From Gordonia shandongensis DSM 45094 (GTDB lineage Bacteria; Actinomycetota; Actinomycetes; Mycobacteriales; Mycobacteriaceae): DNA of 64,000 nt. Positions within the stretch are counted from its first letter, which is position 1. Every line of letters begins with the position of its first letter. Both the position numbers and the translations under genes were made by a program. The DNA is taken from contig NZ_AUHE01000003.1 in NCBI RefSeq assembly GCF_000423025.1, positions 240,005-304,004 of the forward strand, given 5' to 3'. The notes below the pieces were generated by a model, which worked only from the letters and a program-made list of their open reading frames with translations, searched no databases and was not told where the DNA came from. Shown piece by piece: positions 27,970 through 36,865 of the stretch.

Positions 27970-29475
27970 CTACCGGCAGGCTTCGAGCACGAGTTCCTTG
28001 ACCCGCGCCGGATCCGCCTGCCCGCGGGTGGCCTTCATGACGTCGCCGACGATCTTGCCGGCCGCCTGAACCTTGCCCCCGCGGATCTTGTCGGCGATGT
28101 CCGGGTTCGCCGCGAGCGCCTCGTCGACGGCCTTCTGCAGTGCCGAGTCGTCGCGGACCACCTCCAGGCCCCGGTCGGCGACGATCTGCGCCGGGGCGCC
28201 CTCACCGTCGAGCACCGCGACGGCCACCTGCTGTGCGAGCTTCGTGGTGAGCTTTCCCTCGTCGACCATCCCGATGATCTCGGCGACCTCCTCCGGAGCG
28301 ATCGACAGATTGTCGAGCTCCACCTCGCGGACGTTCGCCTGCTGCGCGAGGAACGAGACCCACCAGCTGCGGGCGGCGTCCGGTGACGCCCCGGCCTCGG
28401 CCGTCGCGATGATGAGGTCGACGGCGCCGACGTTCACCAGATCGCGCATCACCTCGTCGGAGACCCCCCACTGCTCCTGGATGCGCGCCCGCCGGATCCA
28501 CGGCAGCTCCGGCAGCGTGCCGCGCAGCGAGTCGACCCACTGCGGGTCGGCCACAACGGGCGGCAGGTCGGGTTCGGGGAAGTACCGGTAGTCCTCGGCG
28601 GTCTCCTTGCGCCGCCCGGCCGACGTGGTGCCGTCCGCCTCGTGGAAGTGACGGGTCTCCTGGACGATCTCGCCGCCCGCGACGAGGACCGCCGCCTGAC
28701 GCTGCATCTCGAAACGGACGGCCGTCTCGACTGATTTGAGCGAGTTGACGTTCTTCGTCTCGGTGCGGGTGCCGAACTCGCTCGCGTCCTTCGCCATCAG
28801 CGACAGGTTGACGTCGCAGCGCATCGACCCCTGATCCATTCGCACATCGGAGACGTCGAGCGACTTGAGCAGGTCGCGCAGCGCGGTCACGTACGCCCGC
28901 GCCACCTCCGGTGCCCGCTCACCGGCCCCCTCGATGGGCCGGGTGACGATCTCCACCAGGGGGACGCCCGCGCGGTTGTAGTCGAGGAGCGAATGGCTGG
29001 CGCCGTGGATGCGGCCGGTCGCACCGCCGATGTGCAGCGACTTACCGGTGTCCTCCTCCATGTGGGCGCGTTCGATCTCCACCCGCCACGTGGTCCCGTC
29101 GCCGAGGACCACGTCGAGGTGGCCGTCGTAGGCGATCGGCTCGTCGTACTGGCTGATCTGGTAGTTCTTCGGCTGATCCGGGTAGAAGTAGTTCTTGCGG
29201 GCGAACACGCTCGACTCCCGGATCGAGCAGTTCAGCGCCAATCCGATGCGGACGGCCGATTCCACCGCCTGCGCGTTCGCGACCGGGAGTGCCCCGGGCA
29301 GCCCCAGACACGCCGGACACACCTGAGAGTTGGGATCACCGCCGAACGTGGTGGGGCAGCCGCAGAACATCTTCGTCGCGGTGCCGAGTTCGACGTGGAC
29401 CTCCATGCCCATCACGGGGTGGAACGCCGCGATGACGTCGTCGAAATCCATCAGTTCGTCGATAGCCGCAGTCAT
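27970..29475 (-). CDS. gatB: Aspartyl/glutamyl-tRNA amidotransferase subunit B
   Basis: 501 residues from the ATG at 29475 ([13 protein letters not shown]), favoured over an ATG three codons upstream because TACGAT lies seven bases before it. GatB is the kinase and tRNA-recognition subunit: it phosphorylates Glu-tRNA-Gln and accepts ammonia from GatA. Signatures: [57 protein letters not shown] and [14 protein letters not shown]. The Yqey-like tail ([29 protein letters not shown]) binds tRNA. gatCA are 7 kb away; a split gatB is normal for this group. Confidence 0.97.
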   Translation of the reverse strand: MTAAIDELMDFDDVIAAFHPVMGMEVHVELGTATKMFCGCPTTFGGDPNSQVCPACLGLPGALPVANAQAVESAVRIGLALNCSIRESSVFARKNYFYPDQPKNYQISQYDEPIAYDGHLDVVLGDGTTWRVEIERAHMEEDTGKSLHIGGATGRIHGASHSLLDYNRAGVPLVEIVTRPIEGAGERAPEVARAYVTALRDLLKSLDVSDVRMDQGSMRCDVNLSLMAKDASEFGTRTETKNVNSLKSVETAVRFEMQRQAAVLVAGGEIVQETRHFHEADGTTSAGRRKETAEDYRYFPEPDLPPVVADPQWVDSLRGTLPELPWIRRARIQEQWGVSDEVMRDLVNVGAVDLIIATAEAGASPDAARSWWVSFLAQQANVREVELDNLSIAPEEVAEIIGMVDEGKLTTKLAQQVAVAVLDGEGAPAQIVADRGLEVVRDDSALQKAVDEALAANPDIADKIRGGKVQAAGKIVGDVMKATRGQADPARVKELVLEACR

Positions 29476-29482
29476 GGCGTCC

Positions 29483-29488
29483 ATCGTA
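29483..29488 (-). promoter_or_regulatory. -10 element for gatB (leaderless)
   Basis: TACGAT on the minus strand ends seven bases before the gatB ATG. Confidence 0.5.
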
Positions 29489-29595
29489 TCCGGGGGTCGA
29501 TCTCGGGGTGCTCACCGATGCCCCGCTCGCGGCGCCGGACCTACCGTGAAGGCATCGATCGGATCGAGCTCCAGACCGTTCCCGAGGAGGACATC

Positions 29596-29895
29596 GTGAC
29601 CCAGGACCACTCCGGACCCCAGAACTACGCAGAACCCCAGAACTACGCGGGCCCCCAGGACAACGCAGGACCCCAGAACCACGCGGGGACCGGGCCGAAC
29701 CGCCCACAGCCCGCACGCCGTCGTCTGACCCGCTCGACGACGGACTCGATGATCGGCGGCGTCGCCGGCGGCATCGCCGAATACTTCGGCATCGACTCCA
29801 CGTGGGTGCGCGTCGCCTTCGTGGCGTCGATCATCCTGCCCGGACCGCAGGTCCTGGCATACCTGCTGCTGTGGCTGGTGATCCCGAAGGGCTGA
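29596..29895 (+). CDS. PspC-domain membrane protein
   Basis: 99 residues from the GTG at 29596, with AGGAGG six bases upstream. After six residues come four tandem hexads (GPQNYA, EPQNYA, GPQDNA, GPQNHA), then a PspC domain: RRRLTRSTTDSMIGGVAGGIAEYFGID followed by one or two membrane segments (VRVAFVASIILPGPQVLAYLLLWLVIP). PspC proteins are envelope-stress components in many bacteria. In actinobacteria the domain often occurs with NarL-type sensor kinases. Such a kinase lies 2 kb away, beyond pfkA, so a functional link is possible but not shown. No counterpart at this place in the M. tuberculosis order as I recall. Confidence 0.85.
   Translation: MTQDHSGPQNYAEPQNYAGPQDNAGPQNHAGTGPNRPQPARRRLTRSTTDSMIGGVAGGIAEYFGIDSTWVRVAFVASIILPGPQVLAYLLLWLVIPKG
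29614..29685 (+). repeat. Four 18-bp tandem repeats in the PspC gene
   Basis: Units 29614-29631, 29632-29649, 29650-29667 and 29668-29685, consensus GGACCCCAGAACTACGCA with a few changes. Each encodes a PQN-type hexad in the cytoplasmic N-terminus. Confidence 0.9.
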
Positions 29896-29902
29896 CCCGA
29901 CG

Positions 29903-30934
29903 TCACCCGAAGACGGCGCGCGCCCCGTTGTAGTACTCGATCGGCACGTTCTTGATGTTCCCGACGGCCGCCGAGAACGGGACGCGGACGATGTCGGTGC
30001 CGCGCAGGGCGACCATCTCCCCCCAGCCGCCGTCGGCGACCAGATCGCTGACCGCCTGACCGAACCGGGTCCCCAGAACCCGGTCCCACGCCGACGGCAC
30101 CCCGCCGCGCTGGATGTAGCCGAGGATCGTCGCACGGGTCTCGATGCCCGTGCGCTCCTCGATCAGCGGGGCCAGGACGTCGGCGACACCGCCGAGCCGC
30201 GGACGGTCGAAGCCGTCGCGACCGCCGCGCGAGTACGCCTCGGGCATGTCCGGCAGCGTGAAGCCCTCGGCGACGACCACCATCGGCGACCGACCGCGCC
30301 GCCGCACGCTGGTGACCCACTCGCAGATCTGCTCCAACGATTCGGGCCGTTCGGGAATGAGGATCGCGTGTGCGCCCGCGGCGACGCCCGCGTACATCGC
30401 GATCCAGCCGGCGTGCCGCCCCATCACCTCGAGCACCATGCACCGGGTGTGCGAGTTCCCGGTGGTCCGGAGCCGGTCGACGGCCTCGGTGGCGATCTCG
30501 ACCGCCGTGTTGAAGCCGAACGTGTAATCGGTGGCCCGCAGGTCGTTGTCGATGGTCTTCGGGACGCCGACGACGGGGACGCCGTCGTTCATCAACCGGT
30601 TGGCCGCAGCCATCGTGCCGTCGCCGCCGACGGCGATCACACCGTCGATCGCGAGCCGGTCGAGGACCGCGGTGATGTTCTGCGCCCCGCCGTCCGGCTC
30701 GGTGTACGGCCCGTATCTGCTGGTGCCCAGGATCGTGCCGCCCTGCTGCGAGATCCCCCGGACCACGGGCCGATCCAGTGTCCGCACGTCGCCGTGGACC
30801 AGTCCGAAGAATCCGTCACGGAAGCCGACGAACTCCTGGCCGTGCACCGTCTGCCCCTGCAGCACCGTTCCGCGAATCACCGCGTTGAGCCCGGGACAGT
30901 CGCCGCCGGAGGTCAGAATGCCGTATCGCGCCAT
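29903..30934 (-). CDS. pfkA: 6-phosphofructokinase (group III, ATP type)
   Basis: 343 residues. Converts fructose 6-phosphate to fructose 1,6-bisphosphate. ILTSGGDCPGLNAVIRG binds the nucleotide. GGDGT at 103-107 carries the Gly that marks ATP rather than PPi use, while PKTIDND at 125-131 has the Lys typical of group III enzymes and the catalytic Asp. EVMGRHAGWIA and LGYIQRGGVPSAWDR are further signatures. Group III enzymes lack the classical allosteric effector site. A possible -10 TACGTT lies at 30973-30978. In M. tuberculosis pfkA directly precedes gatA; here a 4-kb block separates them. Confidence 0.95.
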   Translation of the reverse strand: MARYGILTSGGDCPGLNAVIRGTVLQGQTVHGQEFVGFRDGFFGLVHGDVRTLDRPVVRGISQQGGTILGTSRYGPYTEPDGGAQNITAVLDRLAIDGVIAVGGDGTMAAANRLMNDGVPVVGVPKTIDNDLRATDYTFGFNTAVEIATEAVDRLRTTGNSHTRCMVLEVMGRHAGWIAMYAGVAAGAHAILIPERPESLEQICEWVTSVRRRGRSPMVVVAEGFTLPDMPEAYSRGGRDGFDRPRLGGVADVLAPLIEERTGIETRATILGYIQRGGVPSAWDRVLGTRFGQAVSDLVADGGWGEMVALRGTDIVRVPFSAAVGNIKNVPIEYYNGARAVFG

Positions 30935-31003
30935 GCCGCCGCCCTCTCATCCGCCGGGTGATCCTCCCGCCCAACGTACCTCGGGACGCGTGCCGCGCAG
31001 CTG

Positions 31004-31660
31004 TCACTTGAGGCCGTTCTCGTAGGCGAACACCACGGCCTGTGCACGATCACGCAGCCCGAGTTTCGTCAGCATGTTGCTCACGTGCGTCTTGACCGTC
31101 TGCTCGGAGACGAACAGTTCGCCGGCGATCTCCGCATTCGACTTCCCGTCGGCCACCGTCACGAGGACCTCGACCTCCCGCGGCGTCAACGTCCGCACGG
31201 CCGCGGTCGGCGCACGTGCGGTCCGGGCGGTGACCCGTTCGATGAGCCGTTTGGTGACCGACGGCGCCAGCAGTGCGTCACCGGCCGCGACCACCCGCAC
31301 GGCGCGGACCAGTTCGTCGGCGGGGGCGTCCTTGAGCAGGAACCCCGACGCGCCGATCCGCAGCGCGGAGTACACGTAGTCGTCGATGTCGAAGGTCGTC
31401 AGCATGAGCACCCGGGTCGGTCCACCGTCGGCGACGATCTTCTCGGCCGCCCACAGTCCGTCGCGATGCGGCATCCGGACGTCCATCAGCACGACGTCCG
31501 GACGCAGCCTGCGCACCTGATCGACGGCGGCGGCTCCGTCCGCGGCGTCCCCGAGCACCGAGATCCCGTCGGCGGCGTCCAGCAGCGCGCCGAAGCCGGC
31601 CCGAACCATCGCCTGGTCGTCGGCGATCACCACGGTTATCGGCCCACTGCCCACTGTCAC
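31004..31660 (-). CDS. NarL/LuxR-family response regulator
   Basis: 218 residues, GTG start. Receiver domain 8-125 with acidic pair D14-D15, phosphoacceptor D60 in VVLMDVRMP, the conserved Thr in MLTTFD and Lys in LLKDAP. A LuxR helix-turn-helix occupies about 150-215 (LTPREVEVLVTVADGKSNAEIAGELFVSEQTVKTHVSNMLTKLGLRDRAQAVV). It follows the kinase gene by four bases. Two perfect palindromes in the promoter region upstream of the kinase and the divergent phospholipase gene are candidate targets. Specific signal unknown. Confidence 0.93.
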   Translation of the reverse strand: MTVGSGPITVVIADDQAMVRAGFGALLDAADGISVLGDAADGAAAVDQVRRLRPDVVLMDVRMPHRDGLWAAEKIVADGGPTRVLMLTTFDIDDYVYSALRIGASGFLLKDAPADELVRAVRVVAAGDALLAPSVTKRLIERVTARTARAPTAAVRTLTPREVEVLVTVADGKSNAEIAGELFVSEQTVKTHVSNMLTKLGLRDRAQAVVFAYENGLK

Positions 31661-31664
31661 CGTC

Positions 31665-32870
31665 TCAGCTTAGGGCCATCGGGAGTCGCGCGCGGACGGC
31701 GAATCCGCCGTCACCGGTCGGTGCCGCGGTGAGAGTGCCGCCCACCGCCAGTGCGCGCTCGGTCATTCCGAGGATGCCCAGACCGCCCCCGGCGCTCACC
31801 GGATCGGCGTCGGGCGGCCCGTTGGCGACCTCGACGGCCAGGAGGCCGTCGTGCGTCGCATCGGGGGTGATCGACACCCGAATCGTCGCGCCGGGTGCAT
31901 GCCGCGTCGCGTTGGTCACCGACTCCTGGACGATCCGGAAGACGGCGGCACCGATCGCCTCGGCCACCCGCGCGTGGTCGACGGTGTCGGTCGTCTCGAC
32001 CGCGGTGCCCACCGCGCGGACCCCGTCGAGCAGCGGTGCGATGTCGTCGAGCCCCTGCACCGGGCGCAATGCGGCGGCGTCGGTCCCCGCGGCGTCCGGA
32101 CGCAGCACGCCCAGCAGCTGGCGAACTTCGTCGAGGGAGCCGCGCGCCGCCGCCGCGATCGCGTCGAACTCGGCCGTCGTCGCCGGACCGACGGTCTCCG
32201 GCTCGTCGGCCGCCGCCAACCGGTACGGTGCACTCTGCGCCATCACGACGACCATCGACATCCGATGCGCCACGATGTCGTGCAGGTCGCGGGCGATGCG
32301 CGTCCGCTCGGCCAAGACCGCCTCGCGGGCGCGCAGGACCTCGGTCTCCTCGCTCTGTTCGGCGAGGTCGCGCTGAGTGGTCGTCCGGTAACGCACGAAG
32401 GCGATCGCCATCGCGACCACGATGAGCGCGAAGATCCACCCGATGCGGGCCTGGGCGTCGACGCCGAGCACGAAGACGCCCGCCGTGGCCACCACGACCG
32501 TCGGGAGGCGCCGCAGCGGCTGGGTGCACAGCGCGGCCGCGGTCATCGCCAGGACGGACAGGAACAGCGGAATCGGCATCCGCCACAGGTCGACCGTGCC
32601 GATCACCGATGCCACCCCGGCGGTGATGACTGTCGCCGCCCAGCCGTACCGGACCGGCACCGGTCCGGCGAAGATCAGAGCCAGACCGCCGCATCCGCCG
32701 ACGGCGAACGCCGGGAGTGCGAACCCCGGGATCTCGGTCACGTCCGCCATCACGGGCCACGCGACGGCGATCATCACGACCGCCGTCCCGGCTCCCAGCC
32801 AGTTCCACCGCCGCGCGAGATACCGTCGCACCGCGGGGTCGCCGATCCGGTCGATCACGGAGAAGTCCAC
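31665..32870 (-). CDS. Membrane sensor histidine kinase, HisKA_3 (NarL) class
   Basis: 401 residues from the GTG at 32870 (VDFSVIDRIGDPAVRRY), which has TACGCT six bases upstream. About six membrane helices lie between residues 25 and 160 with only short loops, so sensing is probably within the membrane. A coiled-coil linker leads to ERTRIARDLHDIVAHRMSMVVV with phosphoacceptor His197. The ATPase domain shows VQESVTNATRHA (N box) and GGGLGILGMTERA (G box). This intramembrane type of kinase commonly monitors envelope integrity. Operon with the response regulator; absent from this place in M. tuberculosis as I recall it. Confidence 0.93.
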   Translation of the reverse strand: MDFSVIDRIGDPAVRRYLARRWNWLGAGTAVVMIAVAWPVMADVTEIPGFALPAFAVGGCGGLALIFAGPVPVRYGWAATVITAGVASVIGTVDLWRMPIPLFLSVLAMTAAALCTQPLRRLPTVVVATAGVFVLGVDAQARIGWIFALIVVAMAIAFVRYRTTTQRDLAEQSEETEVLRAREAVLAERTRIARDLHDIVAHRMSMVVVMAQSAPYRLAAADEPETVGPATTAEFDAIAAAARGSLDEVRQLLGVLRPDAAGTDAAALRPVQGLDDIAPLLDGVRAVGTAVETTDTVDHARVAEAIGAAVFRIVQESVTNATRHAPGATIRVSITPDATHDGLLAVEVANGPPDADPVSAGGGLGILGMTERALAVGGTLTAAPTGDGGFAVRARLPMALS

Positions 32871-32876
32871 TCCCCG

Positions 32877-32882
32877 AGCGTA
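32877..32882 (-). promoter_or_regulatory. -10 element for the kinase-regulator operon (leaderless)
   Basis: TACGCT on the minus strand ends six bases before the GTG at 32870. Confidence 0.5.
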
Positions 32883-32927
32883 GGGCCGCGGCCGGCGGCG
32901 CACCTCCCCCGCGAGGACCAGATCCCG

Positions 32928-32945
32928 CTGCCTCCCGGGAGGCAG
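32928..32945. promoter_or_regulatory. Perfect 18-bp palindrome, candidate operator (kinase side)
   Basis: CTGCCTCCCGGGAGGCAG, centred about 66 bases upstream of the kinase start codon. It lies between divergent promoters, so it cannot be a terminator for either flanking gene. Confidence 0.6.
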
Positions 32946-32961
32946 ACAGCGCCCGCCGGCT

Positions 32962-32980
32962 CCCCCGCACGGTGCGGGGG
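32962..32980. promoter_or_regulatory. Perfect 19-bp palindrome, candidate operator (phospholipase side)
   Basis: CCCCCGCACGGTGCGGGGG, centred 65 bases upstream of the phospholipase start codon. The distance mirrors that of the first palindrome to the kinase gene. The two palindromes do not share an obvious half-site. Confidence 0.6.
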
Positions 32981-33023
32981 CGAACCGTCTCGCCGGGGGA
33001 TCCGCCGAGGTGCCCGCGATTCA

Positions 33024-33029
33024 TAGCGT
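33024..33029 (+). promoter_or_regulatory. -10 element for the phospholipase operon (leaderless)
   Basis: TAGCGT ends six bases before the ATG at 33036. Confidence 0.55.
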
Positions 33030-33035
33030 CAGCGC

Positions 33036-33668
33036 ATGCTCAATCGGAATCCTCGTCGAGACGACCCCGCCGACGCCGCCCTGCGGTGGCCGGCCCGCGC
33101 TGCGATCGCCGTGACCGCGGTGGTGCTCCTGCTGGGCTTCGCCCCGGTGACGGCAGCGGCGGCCGCCACCCGTCGCATCGCCGTCCCGGATGCTCCCGCG
33201 ACCCCGGCGGGTCGGGCGATCGCCGCGCTGGTCGGCGATCGTCCGGTCGACACACTGCGCATCCTCCCCGACCGGTTCCGTGCGCGGACGGGGTACACAC
33301 CGGTCGTGCTCGACGGGCGCCCGGCCGCACCGCACGGCGACTGTTCGTCCCCGGTCCCCCTGCCCTCCCGGTTCGAGAACGCGTGTCGCGCCCACGATTT
33401 CGGCTACGACCTGCTCCGTTACGGTGCGGCGACCGGACGCCCCGCCGGCGACTGGGCACGTCCGGCACTCGACGCGATGCTCGTCGACGACATGCACGCG
33501 GCCTGTGCCGGCGACGCCGGCTGCGACACCGCGGCCGAGGCGGCCCGCACCGCGCTGTCGGTCAACACCTGGCGTCAACGGTTCGGGCCCCCGACGGCCG
33601 AGACGACCGCCGAGATCGCCGTGACCTACCTGGCCCGCCTCACCGAGACCCTCGGCGGGCCGCTGTGA
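33036..33668 (+). CDS. Secreted prokaryotic phospholipase A2
   Basis: 210 residues. A signal peptide (hydrophobic core about 22-40, Ala-rich cleavage region near 44) is followed by a small helical enzyme domain. The motif CRAHDFGYD holds the His120-Asp121 dyad of the prokaryotic PLA2 family typified by the Streptomyces violaceoruber enzyme. A second Asp for the active site is expected in the helix with WARPALDAMLVDDMH. Four cysteines (103, 117, 157, 163) can form the two disulfides of that family. The enzyme hydrolyses the sn-2 ester of phospholipids with calcium, outside the membrane. The stop overlaps the next gene (GTGA), implying coupled synthesis with a membrane hydrolase. Divergent from the two-component operon. 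Confidence 0.85.
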   Translation: MLNRNPRRDDPADAALRWPARAAIAVTAVVLLLGFAPVTAAAAATRRIAVPDAPATPAGRAIAALVGDRPVDTLRILPDRFRARTGYTPVVLDGRPAAPHGDCSSPVPLPSRFENACRAHDFGYDLLRYGAATGRPAGDWARPALDAMLVDDMHAACAGDAGCDTAAEAARTALSVNTWRQRFGPPTAETTAEIAVTYLARLTETLGGPL

Positions 33669-34912
33669 GGCACCGCCCCGGCAGGGGTACCGCGGTCGGC
33701 GCGCTCACCGGCTGGCTGCTGTCGCTGTCCCCGGGGATGCTGCCGCGGTCGGCTCCGGTCGCCGCGGGCGTCGGCACCGTCCTGATACTCGTCGGCGCGG
33801 CGATCGGTGCGGCCGGCGCCGCCGTGCTCGCTCGACGGCGCCGTGAGGAGGACCGGTACGGCGACCGCCCAGGGGTTTCAGGCGTCCCAGGGGTCTCGGG
33901 TCTCGCTGTGACCGTCGGCCTGATCGTCGCCGGCGCGGCCCTCGGTCTGAGCGTCCGGCACGAGGTCGCGGTCCGTGCGGCGCTCGACGCCCCCGGTATC
34001 GGTCTCCGCTGGGTCCTGGTCGTCGCCCTCACGCCCCTGTCCGTCGCGGCGGCGGCGTTCACCGTCCCCATCCGCGTCCTGACCGCCACGGGGCTGATCG
34101 GAACGATCGTCGCAGCGGCGATGCTGATGCCGGGGCCGGCGGATGCGCGAGCGCCGGACGTCCCGGACCGCGCGATCATCGACTACGGGCCCCTCCCCGC
34201 CGGCTCGGCGCGCACTCACCCCGGGCTCGCCGAGCGCGCGAGAACCCTCGTCGACGACTGGGAGCGGCGCGGCGGCATCACCCAGCGGGCGGTCGTCGTC
34301 GCCGTGCCGACCGGCTCCGGCTGGCTCGACGCGGCGACCGTCGACGGGATCGACCGTGCGTTCCACGGCTCGGTGCGCGTGCTCGCACTCCAATACGACG
34401 ACGCACCGTCCTGGCAGTCCTACCTGCAGTCGCCGGACGCCGCCGGCGCGAGCGCCGTGGCCGTCCTGCGCACGGTCGCCGCCCGATTGCGTGCGGTTCC
34501 CGAACGCGCCCGCCCCCGGGTGTACCTCGTCGGTCAGAGCCTCGGCGCGATCGGCGCGGACCACGCCCGCCGGTGGGCGTCGGAGCATCGCGTCGCCGTG
34601 GCCGGAACCGTGCTGGCGGGCGTGCCCGCCGGGGCCCTCCACGACGCACCGTCCACCACGCCCCGGACGGTGATCGCCAATCCCGACGACCCGGTCACCG
34701 TGTTCGAGCCGGCCCTGCTGTGGCGACCGGCCGAGCGGTCGTCGTGGCTCCCGGTGGTCTCGTTCATCGGAACGGCCGTCGACCTGCTCGGATCACTGAA
34801 CGTGCCCGTCGGGCACGGGCACCGCTACGGGAGCCTCCCGGACGCGGCCGTTCCGGATACGGCCGATCCGGACAAGCCGGTTCAGCCGATCGGTCCGCGC
34901 GCCGCCTCGTAG
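33665..34912 (+). CDS. Membrane-anchored alpha/beta-hydrolase (Abhydrolase_9 / DUF2319 type)
   Basis: 415 residues from a GTG that overlaps the phospholipase stop. The N-terminal 155 residues hold four or five membrane segments and the [11 protein letters not shown] stretch typical of the family's membrane domain. The soluble part contains DYGPLPAG, an [16 protein letters not shown] strand and a nucleophile elbow GQSLG with Ser292; [11 protein letters not shown] near the end supplies a plausible catalytic His. In M. tuberculosis Rv1069c belongs to this family, function unknown. Coupling to a phospholipase A2 suggests a role in processing lysophospholipids or released fatty acids at the membrane; that is inference. 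Its last 31 bases overlap the 3' end of gatA on the other strand. Confidence 0.8.
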   Translation: MRHRPGRGTAVGALTGWLLSLSPGMLPRSAPVAAGVGTVLILVGAAIGAAGAAVLARRRREEDRYGDRPGVSGVPGVSGLAVTVGLIVAGAALGLSVRHEVAVRAALDAPGIGLRWVLVVALTPLSVAAAAFTVPIRVLTATGLIGTIVAAAMLMPGPADARAPDVPDRAIIDYGPLPAGSARTHPGLAERARTLVDDWERRGGITQRAVVVAVPTGSGWLDAATVDGIDRAFHGSVRVLALQYDDAPSWQSYLQSPDAAGASAVAVLRTVAARLRAVPERARPRVYLVGQSLGAIGADHARRWASEHRVAVAGTVLAGVPAGALHDAPSTTPRTVIANPDDPVTVFEPALLWRPAERSSWLPVVSFIGTAVDLLGSLNVPVGHGHRYGSLPDAAVPDTADPDKPVQPIGPRAAS

Positions 34913-36393
34913 GCCGCGCCGACCCGGTACAGCCGGTCGTCGGCCAGCGCGGGCGCCATGATCTGCAGGCCGACGGGCATCCCGTCGGCCGGATCGACAC
35001 CCGAGGGCACCGACATCGCCGCCGTCCCCGCCAGGTTGACCGGCAGGGTGCACAGGTCGAACAGGTACATCGACAGCGGATCGTCGACCTTCTCGCCGAG
35101 GTGGAACGCCGTGGTCGGCGTGGTCGGCGAGATGAGGACGTCGACCTGCTCGTAGGCCGCGGCGAAGTCGCGGGCGATGAGGGTCCGGACCTTCTGCGCC
35201 TGACCGTAGTAGGCGTCGTAGTAGCCCGAACTCAACGCGTACGTCCCGATCATGATGCGACGCTTGACCTCCGGACCGAATCCGGCGGCGCGCGTGAGGG
35301 CCATGACCTCGTCGGCGCTGTGGGTGCCGTCGTCGCCGACCCGCAGCCCGTACCGCATCGCGTCGAAGCGGGCGAGGTTGCTCGACACCTCGGACGGGAG
35401 GATGAGGTAGTACGCGCCGAGCGCATAGGTGAAGTGCGGGCAGTCGACCTCCACGATCGTCGCACCCAGACCCGTCAGGGTGTCGCACGCTTCGCGGAAC
35501 GACGCGAGCACACCGTCCTGGTAGCCCTCGCCCTGCAGCTGCGAGACGACGCCGATGCGGACCCCGGACAGGTCGCCGCCGGCTCCGGCGCGCGCCGCCG
35601 CCACCACATCGGGCACCGCCGCGCTCACCGACGTCGCATCGCGTGCGTCGTGACCGGCGATGACCTCGTGCAGCAGCGCGGTGTCGAGGACGGTGCGACC
35701 GCACGGTCCGCCCTGGTCGAGGGACGAGGCGCAGGCGATCAGCCCGTACCGGGACACGGTGCCGTACGTCGGCTTCACGCCGACGGTCGCGGTGACCGCC
35801 GCCGGCTGCCGGATGGAGCCGCCGGTGTCGGTCCCGATCGCCAACGGCGCCTGATGGGAGGCCAGCGCCGCCGCACTGCCGCCGCCCGATCCGCCCGGGA
35901 TGCGCGTCGTGTCCCACGGGTTGCGGGTCACCTGGTAGGCCGAGTTCTCCGTGGAGCTGCCCATCGCGAACTCGTCCATGTTGGTCTTGCCGAGAATCGG
36001 GATGCCCGCCGCGCGGAGTCTGGCCGTGACCGTGGCGTCGTAGGGCGACATCCACCCCTCGAGCATCCGCGAACCGCACGTGGTCGGCGCATCGGTGGTG
36101 GTGAAGGCGTCCTTGAGGGCCAGCGGCACACCGGTCAGCGCCGACGGCGCCTCGCCCGCCGCGACGGCGGCGTCGGCGGCTTCCGCCGCGGCCAGCGCCT
36201 CATCGCCGCCGACGTGGAGGAACGCGCCCAGTTCACCGTCGATCTCGGCGATGCGATCGAGGTGGGCCCTGGTGACCTCGACCGACGAGAGTTCTCGGGA
36301 GGCGATCTTCTCGGCGAGCTCAGCGGCGCTGAGGCCGGTGACGTCATTTGACGCTCGCGTGGCCCGAACACCGTCGGTGGACACGTCGGTCAT
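34882..36393 (-). CDS. gatA: Aspartyl/glutamyl-tRNA amidotransferase subunit A
   Basis: 503 residues from the ATG at 36393 ([12 protein letters not shown]), two bases after the gatC stop. Amidase-signature enzyme that releases ammonia from glutamine. The Ser-cisSer-Lys triad is in PLALKDAF (Lys), [11 protein letters not shown] (cis-Ser) and [13 protein letters not shown] (nucleophile Ser). [22 protein letters not shown] closes the domain. Works with GatC and GatB on Glu-tRNA-Gln. The gene ends inside the last codons of the convergent hydrolase gene, a 31-bp tail-to-tail overlap. Confidence 0.97.
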   Translation of the reverse strand: MTDVSTDGVRATRASNDVTGLSAAELAEKIASRELSSVEVTRAHLDRIAEIDGELGAFLHVGGDEALAAAEAADAAVAAGEAPSALTGVPLALKDAFTTTDAPTTCGSRMLEGWMSPYDATVTARLRAAGIPILGKTNMDEFAMGSSTENSAYQVTRNPWDTTRIPGGSGGGSAAALASHQAPLAIGTDTGGSIRQPAAVTATVGVKPTYGTVSRYGLIACASSLDQGGPCGRTVLDTALLHEVIAGHDARDATSVSAAVPDVVAAARAGAGGDLSGVRIGVVSQLQGEGYQDGVLASFREACDTLTGLGATIVEVDCPHFTYALGAYYLILPSEVSSNLARFDAMRYGLRVGDDGTHSADEVMALTRAAGFGPEVKRRIMIGTYALSSGYYDAYYGQAQKVRTLIARDFAAAYEQVDVLISPTTPTTAFHLGEKVDDPLSMYLFDLCTLPVNLAGTAAMSVPSGVDPADGMPVGLQIMAPALADDRLYRVGAAYEAARGPIG

Positions 36394-36395
36394 CC

Positions 36396-36707
36396 TCACT
36401 CCTCTCCCAGGATCTGCGGTACGGCGAAACGCTCCTGCTCCTCGCGGGGCGCCCCGGACAGGGCCTCCTCGGCGGTGAGTCCGGGCGCGACGACGTCGTC
36501 GCGGAGACCGGCGTTCACGTCGAGGGGATGCGCGGTCGGCGGCACCTCGTCGGCGGCCACCTCGGAGATCTGCGCGACGTGGCTCAGAATCGAGTCGAGC
36601 TGCGTCGCATAGCGGTCGAGCTCGGCGTCGTCGAGCGCCAGGCGGGACAGTCGCGCCAGGTGCGCGACCTCTTCCCGGCTGATCGTCGGCTGGGAATCGG
36701 TGGACAT
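36396..36707 (-). CDS. gatC: Aspartyl/glutamyl-tRNA amidotransferase subunit C
   Basis: 103 residues from the ATG at 36707 ([20 protein letters not shown]), with GAGAGGT upstream. GatC is a small belt that wraps between GatA and GatB and stabilises the amidotransferase. [17 protein letters not shown], the helix [14 protein letters not shown] and [17 protein letters not shown] are typical. Two bases separate it from gatA. A possible -10 TATCCT lies at 36764-36769. Confidence 0.96.
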   Translation of the reverse strand: MSTDSQPTISREEVAHLARLSRLALDDAELDRYATQLDSILSHVAQISEVAADEVPPTAHPLDVNAGLRDDVVAPGLTAEEALSGAPREEQERFAVPQILGEE

Positions 36708-36852
36708 CGTCGACCTCTCTGCACAGCGTCGCGGCCGCAGCCGCCGGATGACTTCTCGGTCCCAGGATATGCGGTCGTCCCCGAGTCGGTTCGCTCCCCC
36801 CTCTCGCGATCCGCACATGATTTTTTCCCTGGCCCGAACCCTCACCGCGACG

Positions 36853-36858
36853 TAGCGT
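36853..36858 (+). promoter_or_regulatory. -10 element for the YbjQ gene (leaderless)
   Basis: TAGCGT ends seven bases before the ATG at 36866; the same hexamer serves the phospholipase gene. Confidence 0.5.
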
Positions 36859-36865
36859 GGACGCC

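Noticed and set aside
36815..36835. T-run near 36825 as a terminator
   Set aside because: No stable stem precedes it on either strand; it lies between the divergent gatC and YbjQ genes.
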